11,165 bases of DNA from Bacteroidales bacterium (GTDB taxonomy: Bacteria; Bacteroidota; Bacteroidia; Bacteroidales; VadinHA17), in contig JAFGXK010000141.1 of assembly GCA_016936695.1 (NCBI GenBank), forward strand, positions 1 through 11,165. Reading direction: 5' to 3'. Positions within the stretch are counted from its first letter, which is position 1; each line of letters opens with the position of its first letter. This document shows positions 1 to 6,241 of the stretch, one piece after another. Under the pieces are notes generated by a model. That model searched no databases and was not told the origin of the DNA. It worked only from the letters and a program-made list of their open reading frames with translations. The position numbers were made by a program, and so were the translations under genes.

Positions 1-203
1 TCTGTAGGTAGTGCGCCATTTTGCAGCCAACCCAGGGCTTTATCGAAATCGAGTTCGATGGTTGCGGGGTTAGTTCGCGGATTGTAATTTCCGATTCTTT
101 CAATGTATCTGCCATCACGTGGCGACCTGCTATCAGCTACCACTATGTGGTAGTAGGCCATTCTCTTACGGCCTTTCCTAGCTAATCTGATTTTAACTGC
201 CAT
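1..203 (-). CDS. rpsP: 30S ribosomal protein S16, 3' end cut by window edge
   Basis: The minus strand from the ATG at 203-201 encodes 67 residues beginning MAVKIRLARKGRKRMAYYHI, followed by VVADSRSPRDGRYIERIGNYNP and an LDFDKALGWLQNGALPT stretch. This is the strongly conserved N-terminal core of bacterial S16, a small-subunit protein that binds 16S rRNA and helps assemble the 5' domain and central region of the 30S particle. Bacteroidota S16 proteins usually carry a long C-terminal extension, which would lie beyond the left edge. The start is fixed by the universal MAVKIRL beginning. No Shine-Dalgarno is visible; the leader is A/T-rich, as is usual in this phylum. The gene diverges from dnaE across a repeat-bearing spacer. 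Identification is very secure; only the completeness of the gene is unknown. Confidence 0.97.
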   Translation of the reverse strand, partial: MAVKIRLARKGRKRMAYYHIVVADSRSPRDGRYIERIGNYNPRTNPATIELDFDKALGWLQNGALPT

Positions 204-250
204 TTAGTTTTTAACGCTTTTTATTTAACCTGTTTTCAAAAATGTGGGTG

Positions 251-280
251 CAAAGATATAGAAATTTTTCAAGGAAACAA
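251..280 (-). promoter_or_regulatory. Bacteroidetes-type promoter for rpsP
   Basis: Read on the minus strand, 258-251 is TATCTTTG, a perfect match to the Bacteroidetes -7 consensus TAnnTTTG, and 280-278 is TTG, a plausible -33 element, with a 19-bp spacer. Transcription would start near 245 and give a leader of about 40 nt before the rpsP ATG at 203. The elements are seen directly; promoter function is inferred from the known consensus. Confidence 0.6.
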
Positions 281-293
281 TTAATTAGATCAA

Positions 294-328
294 TGTTGCT
301 GGTTGCTGGTTGCTGGTTACTGGTTACT
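294..328. repeat. Heptamer tandem repeat (GGTTRCT), 5 units
   Basis: Five consecutive 7-bp units lie here: TGTTGCT (first base degenerate), GGTTGCT twice, then GGTTACT twice. The array shifts from GCT to ACT endings halfway, as if two neighbouring versions had each duplicated. It lies in the rpsP-dnaE spacer, is not part of a credible gene, and sits upstream of two further repeat clusters. Confidence 0.85.
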
Positions 329-338
329 GTACTCTTCA

Positions 339-377
339 TCTGCGAAAATCTGCGGGTTTCCTCTGCGCTTATCTGCG
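339..377. repeat. TCTGCG repeat cluster, 4 copies
   Basis: TCTGCG occurs at 339-344, 349-354, 362-367 and 372-377, that is with start spacings of 10, 13 and 10 bp, three of the copies inside ATCTGCG. Flanking bases are A/T-rich. The near-helical spacing could suit a protein-binding array, but similar CTGCG-rich strings are, as far as I recall, common dispersed intergenic sequence in Bacteroidota genomes, so a regulatory role is only a guess. Confidence 0.7.
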
Positions 378-407
378 AGAAACATTTTTTTAAGCATTTT
401 TTTGACT

Positions 408-449
408 TACCGAATACCGGATACCGGATACCGCGTACCGCGTACCGTC
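408..449. repeat. Heptamer tandem repeat (TACCGNN), 6 units
   Basis: Six back-to-back 7-bp units share TACCG with the last two bases varying in order as AA, GA, GA, CG, CG, TC. The period equals that of the GGTTRCT array 80 bp away although the sequence differs. The CG-ending units contain overlapping CGCG and GTAC palindromes. The array ends about 85 bp before the probable dnaE promoter. Confidence 0.88.
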
Positions 450-509
450 TTGACTTCCACCTGGCTATTTTAACCCGACACTCATCCGTTGATAACTCGT
501 AGCATTTTA

Positions 510-542
510 TTGGATGCCTGTCGGGCTTTTTGGCTAATTTTG
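510..542 (+). promoter_or_regulatory. Probable dnaE promoter
   Basis: TAATTTTG at 535-542 matches the Bacteroidetes -7 consensus TAnnTTTG exactly, and TTG at 510-512 could serve as the -33 element, with a 22-bp spacer that is slightly long. The start of transcription would fall near 549, leaving a short A-rich leader of roughly 27 nt before the ATG at 576. This also argues against starting dnaE at the upstream in-frame ATG at 489, which lies ahead of the promoter. Confidence 0.5.
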
Positions 543-575
543 TGTTCCGACCTTAATAGAAAAATTACAATCAGT

Positions 576-3500
576 ATGGCCCCATTCGCGCATTTGCATG
601 TACACACTCAGTATTCAATCCTCGACGGAGCCTCGAAAATCTCCAATCTTATCGACAAGGCTAAATCGATGGGTATGGAGGCTATTGCCATCACCGATCA
701 TGGCAACATGTTCGGGGTAAAGGAATTTCATGCAACCGCACTGAAAAAGGGGATCAAGCCCATTCTTGGATGTGAAATGTATGTGGCCAAACGACCCGTT
801 GGCGGAGTGGCTGTAAAAGAGGACCGGTCGGGTGATCATCTTGTACTTTTGGCAAAAAATCTTAAAGGATACAAAAATCTTATTAAACTAGTTTCGCTGG
901 CCTGGATCAAAGGATTTTATTATACTCCCCGAATCGACAAGGAACTGCTGGCACAATACAGGGAGGGCCTTATTGCATCGTCAGCATGCCTGGCAGGCGA
1001 AATAGCTGATGAGATACTCAATGGATCGATGGCTACGGCAGAGAAGGTTCTGAAAGAGTACATCGGTTTGTTCGGCGAAGACTTCTATCTGGAGATACAA
1101 AGACACGAGACCAATGATCCGGAAGCTGACAGAACAGTTTTTCCGAAACAGCAGAAAGTTATAGAGGGAATCCGGAAACTTGCCGAAAAACATAATGTGA
1201 AGATCATTGCGACCAACGACGTGCATTTTATAAACGCGGAGGATGCCGAAGCTCACGACCGGCTGATCTGCCTCAACACCGCCAAGGACATTGACGATCC
1301 CGACCGGCTCAGGTATTCCCGGCAGGAATATCTCAAGAGCGAGGAAGAGATGAGAATGATCTTCAGCGATATGCCAGAAGTAATCGACAATGCAGGCGAG
1401 CTGGCAGCTAAGATCGGAAAATTCAATCTCGATCACAATCCGATCATGCCCGATTTCGGTTTGCCCGAAGGTTTCACCGACGAGAATGAATATCTCAGGT
1501 TTCTTACCTATAGCGGGGCAAAGGAAAGATGGGGAGTACTAACCGACGAGCAGACCGAACGCCTTGAGTTTGAGCTCGACACTATCTCGAAGATGGGGTT
1601 TCCCGGATATTTCCTGATTGTTCAGGATTTTCTCAGGGCAGCCCGTGAGATGGGAGTTGCAGTAGGTCCGGGCAGGGGTTCGGCAGCAGGCTCAGCGGTT
1701 GCATACTGCCTTAGGATAACCGATATAGATCCGATAAAATACGGCCTTCTGTTCGAAAGATTCCTTAACCTCGACCGCATTTCGATGCCTGATATCGATA
1801 TCGACTTCGATGAGGACGGAAGAGAAGACGTCCTTAAATATGTAGTGAACAAGTATGGCCACGACAAGGTTGCCCATATAATCACATTCGGCACAATGGC
1901 CGCCAAGGGAGCCATAAGGGATGTGGCAAGGGTTCAGAAGCTGCCTCTTCCCGATGCCGACAGGCTCGCAAAGATGGTTCCCGAAAGGCCGGGAATAACT
2001 CTCTCGGAAGCTTATTCGGAAGTGCCTGAACTTAACCGCGAGAGAAATTCGCCCAACAAGCTGATCGCCCAGACTCTCAAATTTGCCGAAGTGCTCGAGG
2101 GATCGGTAAGGCAGACAGGCATCCATGCCTGCGGCATTATCATAGGCAAGGACTCGCTCGATAATTATGTACCCCTCTGCACGGCCAAGGACGCCGATCT
2201 ATATGTTACTCAATACGACGGCAACCAGGTCGGCCAGGTGGGGCTTCTGAAGATGGATTTCCTCGGTCTGAAAACACTCTCCATAATAAAGGATTGCGTC
2301 GAAAACATCAGAAGATCAAAAGGAATAGAGATTGATATCGACAACCTTCCACTCGACGATCAGCTTACCTTTGAGCTGTTCAGCAACGGGGAGACAACAG
2401 GGATCTTCCAGTTTGAATCCACCGGCATGAAACGTTATCTCAGGGAACTCAAGCCGAACAGGTTTGAGGACCTTGTAGCAATGAACGCCCTTTACCGTCC
2501 AGGTCCGATGGAGCATATCCCCCTCTTCATCAAAAGAAAGAATGGGCAGGAACCAATAAACTATCCTCTCCCCGTCATGGAAAAGTACCTCCACGATTCC
2601 TATGGCATAACAGTTTACCAGGAGCAGGTGATGCTTCTTTCACAGGCAATCGGAGGCTTTTCCAAGGGCGAGGCCGATAACCTCCGGAAGGCAATGGGAA
2701 AGAAGAAGAAATCGATCATGGACGAGATGAACCTCAAGTTCAGGGAGGGTTGTTTCAAAAATGGATACGACGAAGCTGTAGTCAACAAGATCTGGTCCGA
2801 CTGGGAAGCATTTGCCCAGTATGCTTTCAATAAATCACACTCCACCTGTTACGCCCTTGTGGCTTTCCAGACAGGTTATCTAAAGGCTCATTATCCGGCC
2901 GAATACATGGCTGCAGTGCTGAGCCGCAACATCAGCGACATCAAGAAGATAACAACATTCATGGACGAAACCCGGAGGATGGGAATGGAAGTTCTCGGGC
3001 CCGATGTGAATGAGAGTAATGTGAAATTCACCGTCAATAAGGACGGAAATATAAGGTTTGGCCTTGGAGGTATAAAGGGTGTGGGTGAGAGTGCTGTGAT
3101 ACAGCTTATAACTGAAAGGGAGCAGAACGGACTCTACCGCAGTCTGTACGATCTGGTAGAGAGGGTTAACCTCAATGCCCTCAACAAGAAAAACCTTGAA
3201 GCAATGGCGGTGGCCGGAGCATTCGATTGTTTCACTTCCATCTCCAGGTCACAGTATTTCGCCACCGATACAAAGGGATCGAGCTTTATAGAGAACCTGA
3301 TCAGGTACGGTAATAACGCAAAGACGGCAAAGAACTCCAGTCAGCAGACGCTGTTCGGCGGAGCCGCAGGCTTCGACATACAGAAACCCGAGCCGCCTGC
3401 ATGTCCCGACTGGCCCAAGCTCGAGAAGCTGAACCGCGAAAAAGAGGTAATCGGAATATACCTTTCCTCACATCCTCTTGATGACTTCAAGCTCGAGATC

Positions 3501-4061
3501 AACACTTTCACCACGGCGACGCTTGCCGATCTTCAGAACCTCAGCGAATACAACGAACGCGACGTTACGGTGGCCGGGATGGTGGTCGACGCGAAAAGCG
3601 GAACCAGCAAGAACGGAAAACCGTACGGGTCGTTCACCCTGCAGGACTATTCCGATTCATTCAGGTTCATCCTGTTCGACAAGGAATACCTGGACCTCAG
3701 CAAGTTCTTCACTGTCGGATACTACCTCCTCGTGAAGGGAAGGGTTCAGAAGAAGAAATACCACGAGGAAGAGCTCGAGTTCCATATTAAGACAATTAAC
3801 CTTCTTTCGAGTGTGAAGGATGAATTGGTCAGATCGGTAACTATCAAGATAAATCCGGAAGACATCACAAAAGAATTGATAAATGAACTCACGACCCTGG
3901 TAAATGAAAACAAGGGTTCTACTGAACTGAGGTTCCTTTTCTATGATACGGAAGACAAGGTATCGCTTTCGATGTTCTCGCGCACCATAAGGGTAAGGCT
4001 GAACAATGAGCTGTTATCATTTCTGGATGATTATCCGGGACTTGAGTACAAGGTCAATTAG
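576..4061 (+). CDS. dnaE: DNA polymerase III subunit alpha
   Basis: This 1161-residue protein is the catalytic subunit of the replicative DNA polymerase. It opens with a PHP domain (HLHVHT at 6-11); all nine usual metal ligands appear present: H8, H10, D17, H42, E67, H88, C138, D215 and H217. The C-family polymerase core follows, with PGRGSAAGSA, the catalytic pair D406 and D408 in MPDIDIDF, and the third aspartate D561 in LKMDFLGL. QQTLF at 923-927 fits an internal sliding-clamp motif. An OB-fold around 990-1070 and a C-terminal domain complete the usual DnaE1 order. The in-frame ATG at 489 would add 29 unrelated residues and precede the probable promoter, so I chose 576, where homologues begin (MAPFAHLHVHTQYS). 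No intein or frameshift is seen. The intact PHP site suggests intrinsic exonuclease activity, an inference from better-studied family members. Confidence 0.97.
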   Translation: MAPFAHLHVHTQYSILDGASKISNLIDKAKSMGMEAIAITDHGNMFGVKEFHATALKKGIKPILGCEMYVAKRPVGGVAVKEDRSGDHLVLLAKNLKGYKNLIKLVSLAWIKGFYYTPRIDKELLAQYREGLIASSACLAGEIADEILNGSMATAEKVLKEYIGLFGEDFYLEIQRHETNDPEADRTVFPKQQKVIEGIRKLAEKHNVKIIATNDVHFINAEDAEAHDRLICLNTAKDIDDPDRLRYSRQEYLKSEEEMRMIFSDMPEVIDNAGELAAKIGKFNLDHNPIMPDFGLPEGFTDENEYLRFLTYSGAKERWGVLTDEQTERLEFELDTISKMGFPGYFLIVQDFLRAAREMGVAVGPGRGSAAGSAVAYCLRITDIDPIKYGLLFERFLNLDRISMPDIDIDFDEDGREDVLKYVVNKYGHDKVAHIITFGTMAAKGAIRDVARVQKLPLPDADRLAKMVPERPGITLSEAYSEVPELNRERNSPNKLIAQTLKFAEVLEGSVRQTGIHACGIIIGKDSLDNYVPLCTAKDADLYVTQYDGNQVGQVGLLKMDFLGLKTLSIIKDCVENIRRSKGIEIDIDNLPLDDQLTFELFSNGETTGIFQFESTGMKRYLRELKPNRFEDLVAMNALYRPGPMEHIPLFIKRKNGQEPINYPLPVMEKYLHDSYGITVYQEQVMLLSQAIGGFSKGEADNLRKAMGKKKKSIMDEMNLKFREGCFKNGYDEAVVNKIWSDWEAFAQYAFNKSHSTCYALVAFQTGYLKAHYPAEYMAAVLSRNISDIKKITTFMDETRRMGMEVLGPDVNESNVKFTVNKDGNIRFGLGGIKGVGESAVIQLITEREQNGLYRSLYDLVERVNLNALNKKNLEAMAVAGAFDCFTSISRSQYFATDTKGSSFIENLIRYGNNAKTAKNSSQQTLFGGAAGFDIQKPEPPACPDWPKLEKLNREKEVIGIYLSSHPLDDFKLEINTFTTATLADLQNLSEYNERDVTVAGMVVDAKSGTSKNGKPYGSFTLQDYSDSFRFILFDKEYLDLSKFFTVGYYLLVKGRVQKKKYHEEELEFHIKTINLLSSVKDELVRSVTIKINPEDITKELINELTTLVNENKGSTELRFLFYDTEDKVSLSMFSRTIRVRLNNELLSFLDDYPGLEYKVN

Positions 4062-4140
4062 CTGAAATGAAATGGAAAGAGACAGCGGATTCAGATGGCC
4101 GGGACGCAGGATTTGACCGGCAGCTTTAATAAAATATCAA

Positions 4141-4148
4141 TATATTTG
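4141..4148 (+). promoter_or_regulatory. -7 promoter element upstream of trxA
   Basis: TATATTTG is an exact TAnnTTTG match placed 37 bp before the trxA ATG, giving a leader of about 30 nt that is very A-rich (AAAAACAAAAAAG). The best TTTG upstream (4112-4115) leaves a 25-bp spacer, too long for a good -33, so the upstream half is uncertain. It would drive trxA and the following LOG gene. Confidence 0.5.
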
Positions 4149-4185
4149 CAACCTTGGATTTCAACTATTCAAAAACAAAAAAGAT

Positions 4186-4506
4186 ATGGCATTAGAAGTA
4201 AATGACAGCAACTTCGACGAAGTGGTTTTAAAATCGGAGCTTCCGGTACTGGTCGATTTCTGGGCGGAATGGTGCGGGCCCTGCAGGATGATTGCACCTA
4301 TAGTGGAAGATCTTTCAAAGGAATATGCAGGCAGGCTGCTGGTAACCAAGTGTGACGTTGACAACAGTCCCGCAGTTGCTTCAAGGTTTGGCATAAGAAA
4401 CATTCCCACTGTTCTTTTCTTCAAGGAAGGAAAAGTTGCCGACAAGCAGGTAGGGGCTGTGCCAAAGACGAATTTTGTAAACAAGGTAAACGCTCTTCTA
4501 CAATAG
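4186..4506 (+). CDS. trxA: Thioredoxin
   Basis: A 106-residue single-domain thioredoxin, the general cytoplasmic dithiol-disulfide reductant recycled by thioredoxin reductase. The classical active site WCGPC is at residues 29-33 (Cys30 and Cys33), preceded by VLVDFWAEW. The buried Asp24 is present, and the conserved cis-proline is Pro74 in NIPTVLFF. There is no signal peptide, so it acts in the cytoplasm. Length matches the family (105-110). The start is well placed because only a few residues precede the first beta strand. An A-rich leader replaces a Shine-Dalgarno. It is followed after 11 bp by the LOG-family gene in the same direction, suggesting cotranscription without an obvious functional link. 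Substrates cannot be told from sequence; ribonucleotide reductase and methionine sulfoxide reductase are usual partners. Confidence 0.96.
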   Translation: MALEVNDSNFDEVVLKSELPVLVDFWAEWCGPCRMIAPIVEDLSKEYAGRLLVTKCDVDNSPAVASRFGIRNIPTVLFFKEGKVADKQVGAVPKTNFVNKVNALLQ

Positions 4507-4517
4507 CCCCATCGCGG

Positions 4518-5093
4518 ATGACAGTCTGTGTTTTTGCTGCCTCGAGCAGCCGCATAGACGCCGGATACGTTGAGGCAGCATCGCTTCTGGGCACTCTCTT
4601 TGCCCGGTCGGGGATAAATGTCATATACGGAGGCGGTGGCATTGGTCTGATGGGGGTTCTTGCCGATGCGGTAATGCAACATGGCGGCAGTATCACCGGA
4701 GTGATACCGGCATTCATGAACGACGAAGGATGGGGGCATCCGAGTGTAAGCGACATGATAGTGACCTCCGACATGGGAGAAAGGAAAAGGAACATGTTTG
4801 CCAGAGCTGGAGCCGTTGTGGCTTTGCCCGGAGGTATCGGGACCCTCGAAGAGCTTACCGAAGCCATTACCCTGAAACAGCTGGGACTCTTTCACGGTCC
4901 GGTAGTTATGCTTAATACCCTCGGATTCTATAATCCACTGATCGGAATGCTGGATCAGATGATCCGGGGCAATTTCATGAGAAGCGAGCATAAAAACATG
5001 TGGACAGTTGCTGAAACTCCCGAAGAAGTGATCACAGCCCTCAGCAATGACAGGGGCTGGATAGATGATCCGAGGAAGATTGCAAGGATCTGA
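4518..5093 (+). CDS. LOG-family (TIGR00730-type) nucleotide 5'-monophosphate phosphoribohydrolase
   Basis: A 191-residue Rossmann-like protein of the LOG family, often mislabelled lysine decarboxylase. The diagnostic signatures are YGGGGIGLMG at 37-46, the M-x-x-R-K stretch at 86-90, and PGGIGTLEE at 104-112 with its glutamates. Characterised LOG proteins hydrolyse cytokinin riboside monophosphates, or more generally AMP-like nucleotides, to free base and ribose 5-phosphate; the bacterial role is usually purine turnover. Length is normal for the short bacterial class (180-195). No signal peptide or membrane segment is seen. It lies 11 bp behind trxA, and its stop is 66 bp from the convergent ribD stop. 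The ATG at 4518 gives the expected TVCVFAASS first strand; no better start exists. The family is sure; the true substrate is not determined by the sequence. Confidence 0.92.
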   Translation: MTVCVFAASSSRIDAGYVEAASLLGTLFARSGINVIYGGGGIGLMGVLADAVMQHGGSITGVIPAFMNDEGWGHPSVSDMIVTSDMGERKRNMFARAGAVVALPGGIGTLEELTEAITLKQLGLFHGPVVMLNTLGFYNPLIGMLDQMIRGNFMRSEHKNMWTVAETPEEVITALSNDRGWIDDPRKIARI

Positions 5094-5101
5094 CCCGGTT
5101 C

Positions 5102-5167
5102 TTATTCCCACTTCAGGGTGTAGGGGGCATTGATCAGGGGCTGGAGGTGCGTGACCTTTCTAATCAT
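5102..5167 (-). other. Possible 21-residue small open frame overlapping the ribD stop
   Basis: On the minus strand an ATG at 5167-5165 overlaps the end of ribD as ATGATTAG, the arrangement typical of translational coupling, and opens a frame of 21 codons ending in TAA at 5104-5102 (MIRKVTHLQPLINAPYTLKW plus E). It fills nearly all of the ribD-LOG spacer. The peptide is not recognised, has no membrane segment, and could be chance, a decayed gene end, or an alternative C-terminus for ribD reached by frameshifting. I do not claim it is translated. Confidence 0.15.
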
Positions 5168-6215
5168 CTCGTACGAAAATTTCAAGCTTGCTTTTGCTGA
5201 ATTCCTGCTCCCGTATCAACCTCCCTTCAAAGCCCGGAGCCTTAACACCATTTCCCAGAACCTCATATCCATGGAATATTCTTGCCTCATTCCAGAGACC
5301 GAGGCTAATGAAATGATTAAGGACTGCCGCACCTCCTTCTATGAATAATGACTGGATCCCCCATTTATAAAGATAATCGAGCACCTGGATGGCCGATGGT
5401 TCATTTTTATTGAGCTTAACAACCACCGATCCTGCTATTTTCACTTTCTCGGGAAAGAAAGTGAATACAACCTGAGGACCAATCAATTCATTCATGGCCA
5501 GATCTGATGGCAGGTCTCCTGATCCTGAAAGAATAAGCCGTATGGGATTGGTTCCCGTCCATTCTCTCACATTCAGCTTCGGATTGTCGGACCTTACTGT
5601 TTCACCGCCCACCAGGATAGCCTGCTCTGTGGCTCTCCATTTATGAACCAGGATCCGTTCGGAACTGCCTGTAATCCATAAGGGGCCGTCCGTCATCCTC
5701 TTCTCCCTGTCGCGGCCGATGAATCCGTCAGCGCTCTGCGCCCATTTCAGAACGATGTAGGGCAGCTTCTTCTCGTTCACTGCAAAAAACCTCCTGTTGA
5801 TGAACCGGCATTCATCATTGGCAATGCCTGTGATCACCCTGCAGCCGGCCTCCCTGAGCCGTGCGAATCCTTTCCCCGAAACTTTGGCGCTTGTGTCGGT
5901 GGCGCCTGCAACGACCACCGGGATCCCTTCATCAATAATCCGGTCGGCGCAGGGAGGCGTCTTCCCGTAATGCGAGCAGGGCTCAAGATTGACATAAAGA
6001 GTGGAAGAGGAGAGCAGGCTGCGGTCATGCACGGATTCAATGGCAACCACTTCAGCATGACGGCTGCCGGCTTTCATGTGATAACCTTCCCCGATTATCT
6101 TCCCTTCATGCACGATAACCGATCCCACCAGCGGATTCGGGTAGGTAAGTCCTTCGGCCTTTGACGCAAGTTCAAGGCATCGCCTCATGAATTTAAGATG
6201 ATCTTCTCCTGCCAT
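5160..6215 (-). CDS. ribD: Bifunctional diaminohydroxyphosphoribosylaminopyrimidine deaminase / 5-amino-6-(5-phosphoribosylamino)uracil reductase
   Basis: A 351-residue RibD, which carries out the second and third steps of riboflavin synthesis in the cytoplasm: hydrolytic deamination of the pyrimidine made by GTP cyclohydrolase II, then NADPH-dependent reduction of the ribose side chain. The N-terminal zinc deaminase domain (about 1-145) has NPLVGSVIV at 27-35, the HAE motif at 53-55 and the PCSHYGKTPPC box with Cys80 and Cys89 as zinc ligands. The reductase domain starts near 155 (VLKWAQSADGFIG) and ends with the nucleotide-binding FIEGGAAVLNHF. Length is normal. The start at 6215 places HLKFMRRCLELA at the proper N-terminus. 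It diverges from prmC with 26 bp between start codons, so its promoter must be very close; the TAGGTTTA at 6223-6216 (one mismatch to the -7 consensus) touches the ATG and is weak evidence. Confidence 0.96.
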   Translation of the reverse strand: MAGEDHLKFMRRCLELASKAEGLTYPNPLVGSVIVHEGKIIGEGYHMKAGSRHAEVVAIESVHDRSLLSSSTLYVNLEPCSHYGKTPPCADRIIDEGIPVVVAGATDTSAKVSGKGFARLREAGCRVITGIANDECRFINRRFFAVNEKKLPYIVLKWAQSADGFIGRDREKRMTDGPLWITGSSERILVHKWRATEQAILVGGETVRSDNPKLNVREWTGTNPIRLILSGSGDLPSDLAMNELIGPQVVFTFFPEKVKIAGSVVVKLNKNEPSAIQVLDYLYKWGIQSLFIEGGAAVLNHFISLGLWNEARIFHGYEVLGNGVKAPGFEGRLIREQEFSKSKLEIFVRDD

Positions 6216-6229
6216 TAAACCTAAAGTGC

Positions 6230-6237
6230 TAATTTTG
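6230..6237 (+). promoter_or_regulatory. -7 element giving a nearly leaderless prmC transcript
   Basis: TAATTTTG is an exact TAnnTTTG match that ends only 4 bp before the prmC ATG at 6242. If used with the usual distance of about 5-8 bp to the transcription start, the mRNA would begin at or within a few bases of the start codon. No TTG is found at the -33 distance, so the promoter call rests on the -7 element and on the lack of room for anything else between prmC and ribD. Confidence 0.4.
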
Positions 6238-6241
6238 GGTT

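Larger units (their letters stand above)
204..575. other. Divergent rpsP-dnaE intergenic region
   Basis: This 372-bp gap holds the two probable promoters and the three repeat clusters listed separately. Between them the sequence is A/T-rich with poly-T runs (386-403) and no recognisable RNA gene or protein. An 86-codon open frame crosses the repeats but has a composition dictated by them and resembles no protein. Confidence 0.7.

Noticed and set aside
294..449. CRISPR array
   Set aside because: The repeat units are 6-7 bp and directly abutting or 4-7 bp apart; there are no spacer-length unique segments and no cas genes.
242..502. 86-codon open frame on the plus strand in the rpsP-dnaE spacer
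   Set aside because: It runs through three tandem repeat arrays, and its composition follows from them. No domain or start signal supports it, and the rpsP promoter overlaps its start on the other strand.
489..575. 29-residue N-terminal extension of dnaE from the ATG at 489
   Set aside because: The extension has no DnaE similarity, precedes the probable promoter, and homologues begin at or near MAPFAHLHVHT.
4112..4115. TTTG as the -33 element for trxA
   Set aside because: The spacer to the -7 element would be 25 bp, well beyond the 19-22 bp seen at the other promoters here.
4098..4121. GCCGG/CCGGC inverted repeat after dnaE as a terminator
   Set aside because: The stem is only five pairs with a 14-nt loop, and it is followed by TTTAATAAAA, not a T-run. 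It may be chance.
4161..5111. 316-codon open frame on the minus strand opposite trxA and the LOG gene
   Set aside because: It is antisense to two well-recognised genes with clear motifs, and its translation shows no family features.
5130..5348. 72-codon plus-strand open frame inside the end of ribD
   Set aside because: It is the antisense shadow of the ribD reductase domain, with no recognisable protein character.
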